64,000 nt of DNA from an uncultured Flavobacterium sp. (GCF_963422545.1 NZ_OY730249.1:186001-250000), one strand, 5' to 3'; shown: positions 24,452 to 32,649, counted from the stretch's first letter. Notes: a model not told the origin generated them from the sequence alone. Numbers and translations are program-made.

Positions 24452-25816
24452 TTATAAAGGAATTTCTTCTGTAATTAATTTGGAAAAATCTCCTAAAAAT
24501 GGAATTCCTCCATATCTTCCCTCTAAATAGCCTCTTTCTAAAACTTTGTCTCCCCTTGGATTGAAATTGCTTAACGGATAAAATTCAGTACTACCATCAG
24601 ATTTTTTTTCTGTAAACCAAATCTCATCTCGTCTAAGTAAATTATCATCTAATAGATGACTTTCATGGGTAGTGAAAATTAATTGACTATTAGTTTTAGA
24701 ATTTAGTGAATATGTTCTTAAGAGTTCTTTAGCCAATAAAGGATGCATACTTCTTTCTAGTTCATCAATGATATATACAAAATCATCCTCATACAATAAT
24801 TCTTCGAAAGCTGGAGCAAGTTCAAAAAGACGATTTGTACCGTCAGATTCTTCGTGAAAATCAAACGTTAAGTTAGAATTTTCATGTTTGGCACATAGGA
24901 TAAAAACAAAATATTTGCCATTTTCTTTTACCAGAGTATAATATTTATTTCTATATGTAAAAACAATTACTTTTTCCTTTTTTTCACTATCACCTTTTTG
25001 AATACTGGATTCTAGTTCGTCAATAAGATTGTTTTTTACATTCACATCGTCTAAGCCAAAAAATAAATCTGATTCTATTTTTCTTAGCACAATTTTTTCA
25101 ATCCCTGTTTTGCTGTTTAGGAGTATTTTATTAGCAAAATCTAATTTTTTGGTTCCTAATAAAACAGATTTAGTAAATTCAATATTTATCGAATTTGGAA
25201 ATACTAAATGGAGTTTAGTAAAAGATTCGCAGATTTTATCTAAAATTTTATTGTTTTCAAAAAGTAAATAACAATTATTTAAAACAGTCTCATTTTCTTT
25301 AAGTTCTTTCTTTAGAAATTTCTTAGCAAATAATAAATCGTTTTTATCTTTAAAATATTCTCCAAATTCGACTTCTTTATTTTCTCTTTTGAATAATAAT
25401 TCTTCTTGGTTTTTTTTTATTGAATTTATTAAGTAAAGCCATTCTTGTTTAATTTTTCCTTTAAAAATTTCTACTGCATAATCAAAATGAATTCCTTCAT
25501 ATTCATATTCAATTCTAAAAGTGGATGATTTATCGCGATATGCTGGATCAAGTCTGAATCTTTTGCTTTGAGGTACTAATAGTTCAACATCATTTATAAC
25601 AATAGATTTTAAGAATGCAATTGCCCTTACTAAGTTACTTTTTCCCGCAGCATTTGCGCCATAGATTGCCGCAGTTTTTAATACTTCAACTCCTGATTTA
25701 GTTTTTTTTATGTGATTGGTAAGTTGACGAGACCCATTTCCTTTTGCAGGAAGCATATTGAATTCTGTCTCATCTTTAAAAGACATGAAATTACTGACAA
25801 CAAAACGGATTAACAT
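24452..25816 (-). CDS. rloA: RloA/AbiLi-like AAA ATPase
   Basis: A 454-aa ATPase of the SMC/ABC-like AAA_15 type. Walker A is GANAAGKS at 53-60, with FMSFKDETEFNMLPAKG before it. The middle third is divergent and probably carries the specificity or coiled region. HEESDGTNRLFELAP resembles an ABC signature. Walker B is YIIDELERSMHP with Asp351/Glu352, and the switch His lies in FTTHESHLLD (His384). It is paired with rloB, as in AbiL and related anti-phage systems. There are no phage or transposon genes nearby. All motifs are intact. Confidence 0.88.
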   Translation of the reverse strand: MLIRFVVSNFMSFKDETEFNMLPAKGNGSRQLTNHIKKTKSGVEVLKTAAIYGANAAGKSNLVRAIAFLKSIVINDVELLVPQSKRFRLDPAYRDKSSTFRIEYEYEGIHFDYAVEIFKGKIKQEWLYLINSIKKNQEELLFKRENKEVEFGEYFKDKNDLLFAKKFLKKELKENETVLNNCYLLFENNKILDKICESFTKLHLVFPNSINIEFTKSVLLGTKKLDFANKILLNSKTGIEKIVLRKIESDLFFGLDDVNVKNNLIDELESSIQKGDSEKKEKVIVFTYRNKYYTLVKENGKYFVFILCAKHENSNLTFDFHEESDGTNRLFELAPAFEELLYEDDFVYIIDELERSMHPLLAKELLRTYSLNSKTNSQLIFTTHESHLLDDNLLRRDEIWFTEKKSDGSTEFYPLSNFNPRGDKVLERGYLEGRYGGIPFLGDFSKLITEEIPL

Positions 25817-25943
25817 GGTTTTACGATTTTTTCGTTAAAAATTAAAATATTAGATCAAATAAACAAAAATATTTTATCATGGCAATTTTTTTTACGGTTT
25901 TTTCGAAATAATTAACCTTTCAATTTTTTGGCTTTGTAAAGTA

Positions 25944-25988
25944 AAAAGCGAGAATCAATTACAAATTTTAATTGATTCTCGCTTTTTT
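25944..25988. terminator. Strong terminator between the 91-aa orphan gene and rloA
   Basis: A long hairpin, stem AAAAAGCGAGAATCAATT with its complement and about an 8-nt loop, flanked by A and T runs. It lies 9 nt after the stop of the orphan gene and separates it from rloA. Confidence 0.9.
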
Positions 25989-25996
25989 GTGTGGTA

Positions 25997-26272
25997 TTAT
26001 GCATTCATAATTTTCTTGCAGGCATTGTTAATTTCCATGTCCGTAAAAGAACCAAGGGCATTTGCCAACAATTTGCTTGTTCTAATCGAACTTACCATTT
26101 TGATGCGAAGATCTTGATCATCGCCCATTTCGGTTAAGAGAATTGTCTCAAAAATTTCGGACAAATACTCTGGTTGATCCCTAAAATCATCTTCAAACCA
26201 AAGGCCTGAAAGAAATTCTGCCATTGCACGCATTACATCTGGCTCCGATGTTTTTTCATTTTCTTTAGTCAT
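25997..26272 (-). CDS. Small acidic protein of unknown function, with structured leader
   Basis: A 91-aa soluble acidic protein. It is predicted to be all-helical (SEPDVMRAMAEFLSGLWFEDD, FETILLTEMGDDQDLRIKM, FTDMEINNACKKIM). No family was recognised. I chose the ATG at 26272 (MTKENEK) over the GTG at 26290, because the latter lies at the foot of a conserved-looking RNA structure. It is a self-contained unit: promoter box at 26429-26436, a roughly 150-nt leader with a multi-branch fold, the gene, then a strong terminator at 25944-25988. It may be regulated through the leader. Confidence 0.75.
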   Translation of the reverse strand: MTKENEKTSEPDVMRAMAEFLSGLWFEDDFRDQPEYLSEIFETILLTEMGDDQDLRIKMVSSIRTSKLLANALGSFTDMEINNACKKIMNA

Positions 26273-26289
26273 ATCGAAAATATTAAACA

Positions 26290-26424
26290 CACGAAACCCT
26301 CGCTTTAGGTGTGACTAAATATTCAAAGAATAGATTTAGGGCAGTTTCCTGCTCCAGCACCTTGGCGAGGGTTCGCTTATGTTAACTTTAATAAGTTTTT
26401 ATTTAAAGCTTTCAATATTTAGTC
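26290..26424 (-). ncRNA. Structured 5' leader RNA, candidate riboregulator
   Basis: Read on the minus strand, a 9-bp outer stem (AACCCTCGC at 26367-26375 with GCGAGGGTT at about 26295-26303) encloses an AGGTG/CACCT helix. That helix in turn encloses two hairpins: GCAG-GAAA-CTGC (26340-26351) and CTAAAT...ATTTAG (26315-26339). The predicted 5' end of the transcript (26409-26424) is complementary over 16 nt, with one mismatch, to 26313-26328, which is the 3' side of the second hairpin. Two mutually exclusive folds are therefore possible. It does not match a riboswitch class I know. It could also be an independent small RNA. Confidence 0.6.
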
Positions 26425-26428
26425 GAAA

Positions 26429-26436
26429 CAAACTTA
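26429..26436 (-). promoter_or_regulatory. -7 promoter box (TAAGTTTG) of the leader RNA / 91-aa gene
   Basis: TAAGTTTG fits TAnnTTTG and would start transcription near 26424, exactly at the segment able to pair with the leader hairpin. No good -33 element was found. Confidence 0.5.
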
Positions 26437-26461
26437 CAATTATAAACTCAGGTAAAAAGAA

Positions 26462-26487
26462 AAAACATGAGAAATTTCTCATGTTTT
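26462..26487. terminator. metG terminator (perfect 26-nt palindrome)
   Basis: AAAACATGAGAAA followed by its exact complement, ending in a short T-run on either strand, 33 nt after the metG stop. Confidence 0.8.
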
Positions 26488-26519
26488 AACATTTCACATC
26501 TAACCTTTCACTAAAAAAG

Positions 26520-28577
26520 TTAGTTTATCGCTTCACCATTTGGAGCGTCAGTATCAGGATTTACGAATACTAGTTTTCCTTCGGCGTTTGTTGTCATTAA
26601 GATCATACCTTGGCTTTCAACTCCGCGTAAAGCTCTTGGCGCTAAGTTTGCAAGAACTGTAACACGTTTACCGATGATTTCTTCTGGCGAAAAGCTTTCG
26701 GCAATTCCAGAAACAATTGTGCGAACATCAATTCCGGTATCAATTTTAAGAACCAGAAGTTTGTTTGCTTTTGGCATTTTTTCGGCTTCAATAATAGTTC
26801 CAACACGTAAATCCATTTTAGCGAAATCCTCATACTGAATTAAATCTTTTTGAGGTTCCGGTTGTTTGTTTTCTGCAAGATTAGCGGTTTTTGTAGCTTC
26901 CAATTTATCTATTTGTTTTTGTATTTCTTCGTCTTCGATTTTTGCGAATAATAATTCGGCTTCACCAATTTGATGACCTTCCGGAATCAATTCTGAATTT
27001 TCAGAAACGTCATTCCAATTCAATTTACCTTCATTTTTCAGAATTCTTGACAATTTAGCCGCAGTAAAAGGCAAGAATGGTTCAGCAAGAATGCTCAAAG
27101 CTGCAGCAATTTGCAACGCTACATACATTTGAGTTTTTACACGCTCCGGATTGTCTTTCATAACTTTCCAAGGCTCTTCATCGGCAAGATATTTATTTCC
27201 TAAACGCGCAACATTCATCAATTCGCCCAAAGCTTCACGGAATCTGTAACGCTCAACCGAACTTGAAATCACAGCTGGATACGCTTTTAATTCTGCCAAA
27301 GCATTTTCGTCAACCTCAGATAATTCATTAGGCGTTGGAATAAATCCGTCGTAATATTTATTGGTTAAAACCACAACACGATTAATAAAATTCCCGAAAA
27401 TTGCAACCAATTCGTTGTTATTTCTCGCTTGGAAATCTTTCCATGTAAAATCATTATCCTTAGTTTCTGGAGCGTTAGAAGTTAATGCATAACGCAAAAC
27501 ATCTTGTTTCTCCGGAAATTCTTCTAAATACTCATGCAACCAAACCGCCCAGTTTTTAGAAGTCGAAAGTTTGTTTCCTTCCAAATTCAAAAACTCATTT
27601 GCAGGAACATTATCCGGCAAAATATAGCTTCCTTCGGCTTTAAGCATCGCAGGGAAAATAATACAGTGAAAAACAATATTGTCTTTCCCAATAAAATGAA
27701 CCAGTTTCGTGTCTTCATCTTTCCAATATGGTTCCCAGTCTTTTCCTTCGCGGGCTGCCCATTCTTTAGTAGACGAAATATATCCGATAGGCGCATCAAA
27801 CCAAACGTATAATTTTTTTCCTTCAGCACCTTCAACCGGAACATCAATTCCCCAATCAAGGTCACGCGTTACCGCACGAGGCTCAAGTCCGCCATCAACC
27901 CAAGATTTAACTTGTCCGTAAACATTAGGTTTCCAGTCGTTTTTATGACCAACCAGAATCCATTCAGTCAAGAATTCAGTATAACGGTCAAGAGGCAAAA
28001 ACCAGTGTTTAGTTTCTTTTAAAATTGGAGTTTCTCCTGTAATTGTCGATTTTGGATTAATCAAATCCGTAGCGTTCAAAGTCGATCCGCAATTTTCGCA
28101 TTGATCGCCATAAGCTCCGTCATTACCACATTTAGGGCAAGTTCCAACCACAAAACGATCTGCCAGAAACTGATTTGCTTTTGCATCATACAATTGCTCG
28201 GTAATTTCTTCAATAAAATCGCCTTTATCATACAACGTTCTAAAGAATTCCGAAGCCGTATCATGATGAATTTTAGCCGAAGTTCGAGAATAATTATCAA
28301 ACGAAATTCCAAAATCAGCAAATGATTTTCTAATAATTCCGTCATATTTATCAATAACTTCTTGTGGTGTAATTCCTTCTTTTTTGGCTTTCATCGAAAT
28401 TGCAACGCCATGTTCATCACTTCCGCAAATAAACGCAACGTCTTTTCCTTGCAAACGTAAATATCTCGAATAAATATCTGCAGGCACGTAAACCCCCGCC
28501 AAATGCCCAATATGTATAGGTCCGTTGGTGTAAGGCAATGCTGCCGTAATAGTATATCTCTTTGGATTTTGTATCAT
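26520..28577 (-). CDS. metG: Methionyl-tRNA synthetase
   Basis: A 685-aa class I aminoacyl-tRNA synthetase charging tRNA-Met. The HIGH motif is at 22-25 (YTNGPIHIGHLAG). A zinc knuckle domain has CPKCGNDGAYGDQC and CENC. The KMSKS-type loop reads NKLSTSKNW, and the anticodon-binding helical domain follows. From about residue 580 a C-terminal EMAP/Trbp-like tRNA-binding domain (FAKMDLRVGTIIEAEKM, GMILMTT) is fused, as in the long dimeric MetRS. A 17-nt inverted repeat (28579-28595) directly precedes the start codon and may act at the RNA level. The promoter box TATTTTTG lies at 28597-28604. Confidence 0.98.
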   Translation of the reverse strand: MIQNPKRYTITAALPYTNGPIHIGHLAGVYVPADIYSRYLRLQGKDVAFICGSDEHGVAISMKAKKEGITPQEVIDKYDGIIRKSFADFGISFDNYSRTSAKIHHDTASEFFRTLYDKGDFIEEITEQLYDAKANQFLADRFVVGTCPKCGNDGAYGDQCENCGSTLNATDLINPKSTITGETPILKETKHWFLPLDRYTEFLTEWILVGHKNDWKPNVYGQVKSWVDGGLEPRAVTRDLDWGIDVPVEGAEGKKLYVWFDAPIGYISSTKEWAAREGKDWEPYWKDEDTKLVHFIGKDNIVFHCIIFPAMLKAEGSYILPDNVPANEFLNLEGNKLSTSKNWAVWLHEYLEEFPEKQDVLRYALTSNAPETKDNDFTWKDFQARNNNELVAIFGNFINRVVVLTNKYYDGFIPTPNELSEVDENALAELKAYPAVISSSVERYRFREALGELMNVARLGNKYLADEEPWKVMKDNPERVKTQMYVALQIAAALSILAEPFLPFTAAKLSRILKNEGKLNWNDVSENSELIPEGHQIGEAELLFAKIEDEEIQKQIDKLEATKTANLAENKQPEPQKDLIQYEDFAKMDLRVGTIIEAEKMPKANKLLVLKIDTGIDVRTIVSGIAESFSPEEIIGKRVTVLANLAPRALRGVESQGMILMTTNAEGKLVFVNPDTDAPNGEAIN

Positions 28578-28578
28578 A

Positions 28579-28604
28579 ACTCAATTTTATTGAGTGCAAA
28601 AATA
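28579..28604 (-). promoter_or_regulatory. metG promoter box and start-proximal inverted repeat
   Basis: TATTTTTG (28597-28604, minus strand) fits TAnnTTTG. Between it and the ATG lies ACTCAAT-TTT-ATTGAGT (28579-28595), a 7-bp hairpin ending one base before the start codon. It could be an operator or affect translation. Confidence 0.5.
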
Positions 28605-28827
28605 AGCAATAGAATTGAGATTTCTAAGTTTCACCGAGATTCAGGACGAAAAGCATTTCAGCTTGTCATTTCGAGGAACGAGAAATCTCCAGAAGTAGCT
28701 CGACAAAGATTTGATTTTTCTTAGTAGTTTTTTCAGGAGCTAATCCCGCTATCCGTTCCAATCTTTTGCTTTTTAAAGAAAAAAGCAAAAGGATTTCCAC
28801 TTCTATCGGGGCTAAAAAACATCTGGT

Positions 28828-28930
28828 TTGTCATTTCGAGGAACGAGAAATCTCCGCAAGAAACTCGACAAAGATTAACGATTTAGGAACGGAGTTTCTT
28901 GCGGAGATTTCTCGTTCCTCGAAATGACAA
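28828..28930. repeat. Perfect 39-bp inverted repeat (TCATTTCGAGGAACGAG family)
   Basis: Arms at 28828-28866 and 28892-28930 are exact complements separated by 25 nt. A shorter single copy of the same word lies at 28664-28690. Transcribed RNA would form a very stable hairpin. Confidence 0.9.
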
Positions 28931-28945
28931 GATTGCGCATTTTTC

Positions 28946-29046
28946 AACGGATTTTAATCCGTTGCTACAAAATAAATCGTTCCTCCGGAACTTTTCAAGA
29001 AAACCGTAGGTTTGGGACATATTGTAGCAACGGATTTTAATCCGTT
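28946..29046. repeat. RAYT-type multi-hairpin element, diverged copy 3
   Basis: Terminal palindromes ACGGATTTTAATCCGT lie at 28947-28962 and 29030-29045. TTGCTACAA at 28962-28970 pairs with TTGTAGCAA at 29022-29030. The inner GTTCCTCCGGAAC hairpin matches the module seen beside the RAYT gene. Confidence 0.85.
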
Positions 29047-29219
29047 GAAAACGAAATGCGACCACAAACAAAAGTCCCTTAGGGACGACATATATAAATT
29101 TAAAAACTTTGGCAAATCGTTAAAGTAAATTCTAAAATAGAACCAGTTTAAACTAGCATCCCGATTAAAATCTTCAAAATTTATTTTGCAATCTTTGCCC
29201 TGAAAAACAAAAACAAGTT

Positions 29220-29447
29220 ATGAGCAAGACAAAATTAATCATCAATAAAAACGGATCTATAAAAATCGAAGGTGACTTTGAAATCATGGATTCTGAAGGA
29301 GCTGTTTACGGACTTCAAGGGAGATCTGCATTAGGACTTTGCCGTTGCGGATTATCTGCAAACAAACCATTTTGCGATGGCGGACATAGAAATAACTTCG
29401 AGCACGAGTCAAAAGCATTTGATTTACCGCCAATGAAAACAAACTAA
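29220..29447 (+). CDS. CDGSH iron-sulfur domain protein
   Basis: A 75-aa protein with the complete CDGSH [2Fe-2S] motif: Cys41, Cys43, Cys52 and His56 in LCRCGLSANKPFCDGGH. It belongs to the small bacterial mitoNEET-like group that binds one redox-active, transferable cluster. The N-terminal 30 residues form beta strands (NKNGSIKIEGDFEIMDSEG). It is transcribed alone, with a terminator at 29475-29501. An electron-transfer or cluster-transfer role is the family expectation; partners are unknown. Confidence 0.93.
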   Translation: MSKTKLIINKNGSIKIEGDFEIMDSEGAVYGLQGRSALGLCRCGLSANKPFCDGGHRNNFEHESKAFDLPPMKTN

Positions 29448-29474
29448 GAAATTCTGATTTCTATGTTATCATAT

Positions 29475-29501
29475 AAAAGCTGTATTTAATGCAGCTTTTT
29501 T
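29475..29501 (+). terminator. Terminator of the CDGSH gene
   Basis: Stem AAAAGCTG/CAGCTTTT with a 9-nt loop and T-run, 28 nt after the stop. Confidence 0.8.
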
Positions 29502-29603
29502 GTTTTATACAATTTTGTTTTTGAAAGAATTTTCAAGTAATAATTATGAGAAACTCTTAAAAAAAGAATATATATTTACAAAAAAATGCAAGAAAATTAG
29601 AAA

Positions 29604-30734
29604 ATGAAAAAAATACCACTTTTAGTATTGTTTTTGAGTTTTGTCTTAGCACAGGCTCAAACCGAAAAAGTTGTTTCGAGCGATTGGACTTCTTTCAATC
29701 AGACGATTGCTATTCAAACTTCTGTAAAGAAAAAATTTAGAGTAATTGCTTCGATTAAAGTAGAAACGACTGAACCAAAATCATGGGCGGGTGTTTGGGC
29801 TCGCGTAGATACTAAAAATGATGAAGACGGTTTTTTCGACAATATGAGTGACAGACCGGTAAAATCAAAAGAATGGCAATCATATACTGTTGAAGGAACG
29901 ATTGATGAAAATAGCAAATCACTAAGTTTTGGAGGTTTATGTTTGTATAACGGAAAATTCTATTTTGATAAATTTGAATTATTTATCGAAAATGATAAAG
30001 GTGTTTTTGAGCCTTTAGCGGTTTTAAATTCAAGTTTTGAAGCTCCAATAAAAGATGGAAATATTCCCAAATGGAATTTCGGAATCTCTAAAGATGCCGT
30101 TGTTAAAGTTAAAGAATATAAAATCACTTTGGATAAATCAAGCGCAGACGGGAAAGTTAGTTTACTGATGGAAGGAAGTGGCATAAAACCAAGGCAAGAA
30201 GCTAGAATTGGAAATGTTGAGGGGGCTTCGCCAAAAATTGGCGACATGATATCGATGCTCGAAGATCTTAAAGGTCGTGTTGAGAGAGCGGTAAAGAGCA
30301 TGAACCAATATGAAATTGATTATTTGCATGATGAACAAGCCAATAGAATTGGTGCATTAGTAATGCACTTGGCTGCTGCCGAAAAGTATTATCAGGTTTT
30401 TACTTTTGAGAATAGAGGTTTTAACGAAGAAGAAAAGAAAAAATGGCAGACAGCTCTAGACTTAGATCAAGGCGGCCGTGACGAATTTAAAGGACATGAT
30501 ATACAATATTATTTAGATATCTATAATGAAGTTAGGGCAAAAACCATTTCTGAATTAAAGAAAAGAGACGATGCATGGTTTGCTGAAGTTCAAACAAGAT
30601 ATGACATGACAAATCAGTATTGTTGGTTTCACGTTATGGAGCATCAATCGAGTCATTTAGGACAAATTTTATTTTTAAAGAAACGAATTCCGCCTCAACA
30701 AAAACAAACATTGCCACAGGAAATAAAAAGATAA
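29604..30734 (+). CDS. Exported protein with carbohydrate-binding-like N-terminus and DinB-fold C-terminus
   Basis: A 376-aa protein. A signal peptide of about 18 residues ends at LAQAQ. Residues 20-180 are beta-rich with Trp and Gly (WAGVWARVDTKNDEDGFFDN, FYFDKFELFIEND), resembling a carbohydrate-binding module-like sandwich. Residues about 210-355 are a DinB/DUF664-type four-helix bundle. Its metal-binding histidines are present: His255 (VMHLAAAEKYY), His347 and His351 (VMEHQSSHLGQI). DinB-fold enzymes are usually cytoplasmic thiol transferases, so export and fusion to a beta domain are unusual. The function is unknown. It has its own terminator at 30741-30772. Confidence 0.78.
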   Translation: MKKIPLLVLFLSFVLAQAQTEKVVSSDWTSFNQTIAIQTSVKKKFRVIASIKVETTEPKSWAGVWARVDTKNDEDGFFDNMSDRPVKSKEWQSYTVEGTIDENSKSLSFGGLCLYNGKFYFDKFELFIENDKGVFEPLAVLNSSFEAPIKDGNIPKWNFGISKDAVVKVKEYKITLDKSSADGKVSLLMEGSGIKPRQEARIGNVEGASPKIGDMISMLEDLKGRVERAVKSMNQYEIDYLHDEQANRIGALVMHLAAAEKYYQVFTFENRGFNEEEKKKWQTALDLDQGGRDEFKGHDIQYYLDIYNEVRAKTISELKKRDDAWFAEVQTRYDMTNQYCWFHVMEHQSSHLGQILFLKKRIPPQQKQTLPQEIKR

Positions 30735-30740
30735 ATTATA

Positions 30741-30772
30741 AAAAAAGAGCTGCACTATGCAGCTCTTTTTTT
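30741..30772. terminator. Bidirectional terminator
   Basis: Stem AAAAAGAGCTGC/GCAGCTCTTTTT with ACTAT loop between converging genes. The minus-strand stop codon of the PhzF gene lies in its T-run. Confidence 0.9.
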
Positions 30773-31673
30773 ATATATAAAGTTCTCCTTTCATCGTAAT
30801 TGTCGAAGAACCGCCTACCAAAATATCTTCTTCACGATTCATAACTTCAATCATTGATGCCTGTTTTAATTTTACGCCCTGAAGAATTTTATATTCCTTT
30901 TCGGATTTAGTGAATTTCTTTTGCGTTAAAAAGCCAATTAAAGGACCTGCAGCCGTTCCTGTCGCCGGATCTTCATATATTCCGATAATAGGGTTAAAAA
31001 ATCTCGTTTCGACTATATGTTCTTGGTTTTCATCAGCAATGGTGAAACAATAAAATCCTTCAAAATTATATTCTTTTGAAATCTCAATTAAGAGTTTATT
31101 GTCCGGAACACAATCATTGAGTAATTGACTGTTTTTTATAGGAACCATTGTGTGTGCGACTTCTGTTTTGACTATTGTTGGAACAAAAGCATTTACATCT
31201 AAATCTTCAATTTTTAAACCTAGAGCTACCGCAATTCTATAAGTTGGGATTTCTTGTTTGATCACTGCCGATTTTTGATGCATTTGTACAACAGGATAAA
31301 AAGTAACAGGATCAAAACTTACGGTTAACGGAATTGCTGAATGTTTCATAATTACAAAACGCTCACTTTCATTCTGCTCTTCAAAAATGGGCATTCCTTT
31401 TAGTAAAGCGCCGCAAACTGCACCTAACAAGTTGTGCCCTGCACCATCTATTTCGAAGCCTGTTGGAGTAAACGAACGAACTTTTAGCGCTTTTTTCCTG
31501 GTGGAATAATAGACAAACGAAGTTTCAGAGTAACCAAATTCTTTGGATATATTTTGATAGATTTCTAATTCTAAATCACCATCAGTAAAAACTACAGACA
31601 GCGGATTGCCTTTATAACTTTCGTTTGAGAATACATCTAAAACATAATATTGTAATGCTGTTCTTCCTTCCAT
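30771..31673 (-). CDS. PhzF-family isomerase-like protein
   Basis: A 300-aa protein of the PhzF/diaminopimelate-epimerase fold. The start YYVLDVFSNESYKGNPLSVVF, the catalytic-Glu region FGYSETSFVY, the GHNLLGAVCGALL strand and the second-half counterpart IIGIYEDPATGTAAGPLIGFL are all family hallmarks. PhzF itself acts in phenazine synthesis, but no other phz gene is present, so this is one of the many orphan relatives with unknown substrate. It is a single minus-strand gene, with the next gene 75 nt upstream. Confidence 0.9.
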   Translation of the reverse strand: MEGRTALQYYVLDVFSNESYKGNPLSVVFTDGDLELEIYQNISKEFGYSETSFVYYSTRKKALKVRSFTPTGFEIDGAGHNLLGAVCGALLKGMPIFEEQNESERFVIMKHSAIPLTVSFDPVTFYPVVQMHQKSAVIKQEIPTYRIAVALGLKIEDLDVNAFVPTIVKTEVAHTMVPIKNSQLLNDCVPDNKLLIEISKEYNFEGFYCFTIADENQEHIVETRFFNPIIGIYEDPATGTAAGPLIGFLTQKKFTKSEKEYKILQGVKLKQASMIEVMNREEDILVGGSSTITMKGELYI

Positions 31674-31748
31674 TTTTTGTTCTTTTTTTAGCTTGATTTT
31701 TTTAGATGGAATAAAATTACATTTTATAAAACATCAAAGCAATAGTAT

Positions 31749-32306
31749 TTATAACATTCGTTTTCCTTCGGCGCTAAATTTTATTGCTTTCTCTAATCTT
31801 GAAAGCCTGGTTTTTTCTTGTTTGGCACTCATAATTACGTGAATTATTACTTTTTTGTACGATGGCGCCTGATTGTTGAAATATTCCCAAGCTGTTTTAT
31901 TGGCTTTAAATTGCTTTTCGAACTCAGGATTGAGAACATACGCTTCATTTTCGTGCGAGTAAATTTTAGATCTTTCTTCAGATCTGAATTCGAAAGCTTT
32001 TATTCCGGCTTCTCTCATCAACCCGGCTTTTGTGAGTGCTTCGATTTTTTTAATATTTATAGCACTCCAAATACTGGTTTTTTTTCTGGGCGTAAACCTG
32101 ATGGTATAACTTTCTTCGTCAATAGATTTCCGAACGCCATCAATCCATCCAAAACAAAGCGCCTGATCTACAGATTCTGACCAGGACATTGATGGTTTTT
32201 TGCTATTCACTTTATAGAAACCAACTAAAAGTTCTGTTTCTTTTTGATGATGCTTTTCTAACCATTCTCTAAATTTTTCTTGGGTTGCGAAGAAGGTTGG
32301 GTTCAT
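31749..32306 (-). CDS. YdeI/OmpD-associated family protein
   Basis: A 185-aa cytoplasmic protein with the complete YdeI-like domain: FATQEKFREWLEKHHQKETELLVGFYK, the invariant MSWSESVDQALCFGWIDGVRK, FTPRKKTSIWSAINIKK and a Lys-rich C-terminus with the YdeI-type terminal helix (SRLEKAIKFSAEGK). E. coli YdeI was linked to polymyxin tolerance; the biochemical role is unclear. It starts 6 nt from the stop of the small membrane protein gene upstream (32313), so the two form an operon. Confidence 0.88.
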   Translation of the reverse strand: MNPTFFATQEKFREWLEKHHQKETELLVGFYKVNSKKPSMSWSESVDQALCFGWIDGVRKSIDEESYTIRFTPRKKTSIWSAINIKKIEALTKAGLMREAGIKAFEFRSEERSKIYSHENEAYVLNPEFEKQFKANKTAWEYFNNQAPSYKKVIIHVIMSAKQEKTRLSRLEKAIKFSAEGKRML

Positions 32307-32312
32307 TTGAGA

Positions 32313-32522
32313 TTATTTTAATTTGCTTTCAAAAAACTTTAAGAAAATAAATATTGAAGCAAAACCGAGAGTAATTTTCAGATAAAACTTTAAATCATAA
32401 TTGGAAATTCCTTTAGTATCAGGATTTGCGAATCGTTGTATTAAAAAGAAAACCACAATAACAGTTAAAAGTAGCCAAATGAAACCAATCAATTTTCCTG
32501 AAAAATTTAGAAATGTTTTCAT
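32313..32522 (-). CDS. Small two-TM membrane protein
   Basis: A 69-aa protein with two hydrophobic segments (LIGFIWLLLTVIVVFFLI and LKITLGFASIFIFLKFF) separated by a short polar loop (QRFANPDTKGISNYD). No family was recognised. It is probably an inner-membrane protein with both ends on one side. Its stop lies 6 nt before the YdeI-like start, suggesting co-expression. Confidence 0.65.
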   Translation of the reverse strand: MKTFLNFSGKLIGFIWLLLTVIVVFFLIQRFANPDTKGISNYDLKFYLKITLGFASIFIFLKFFESKLK

Positions 32523-32649
32523 TTGGTTATTTAGAATTGTTGGTTTAAAACATTATTACTTTTATATCAAATCTATATAAATAAAAAAGATTATTATAAA
32601 AATAACAGCAATTTTTCAGTTAGATTATTCCTGATTATTAGGACTGATG

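Larger units (their letters stand above)
28578..29219. repeat. Repeat-rich intergenic gap of 640 nt, no gene
   Basis: After the metG promoter this gap holds four kinds of repeat. There is a single TCATTTCGAGGAACGAGAAA unit at 28664-28690. A GCTA...AAAAGGAT...GGGGCTA unit spans 28739-28814. A 39-bp inverted repeat spans 28828-28930. A palindromic element related to the RAYT flanks spans 28946-29046. A GTCCC/GGGAC hairpin lies near 29077. The region before 29220 has no clear promoter consensus, and no credible coding sequence was found. Confidence 0.75.

Noticed and set aside
26290..26424. Assignment of the structured leader to SRP RNA, cobalamin, TPP or SAM riboswitch
   Set aside because: The diagnostic core sequences of these classes are missing, so no known class name was given.
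27534..28724. Open frames of 70-92 codons overlapping metG on both strands
   Set aside because: They are shadows of a complete methionyl-tRNA synthetase gene.
28883..29071. A 62-codon open frame in the repeat gap after metG
   Set aside because: It is composed entirely of inverted-repeat and RAYT-type element sequence.
30771..31673. Phenazine biosynthesis locus
   Set aside because: Only a PhzF-fold protein is present and no other phz gene; the fold is common with other roles.
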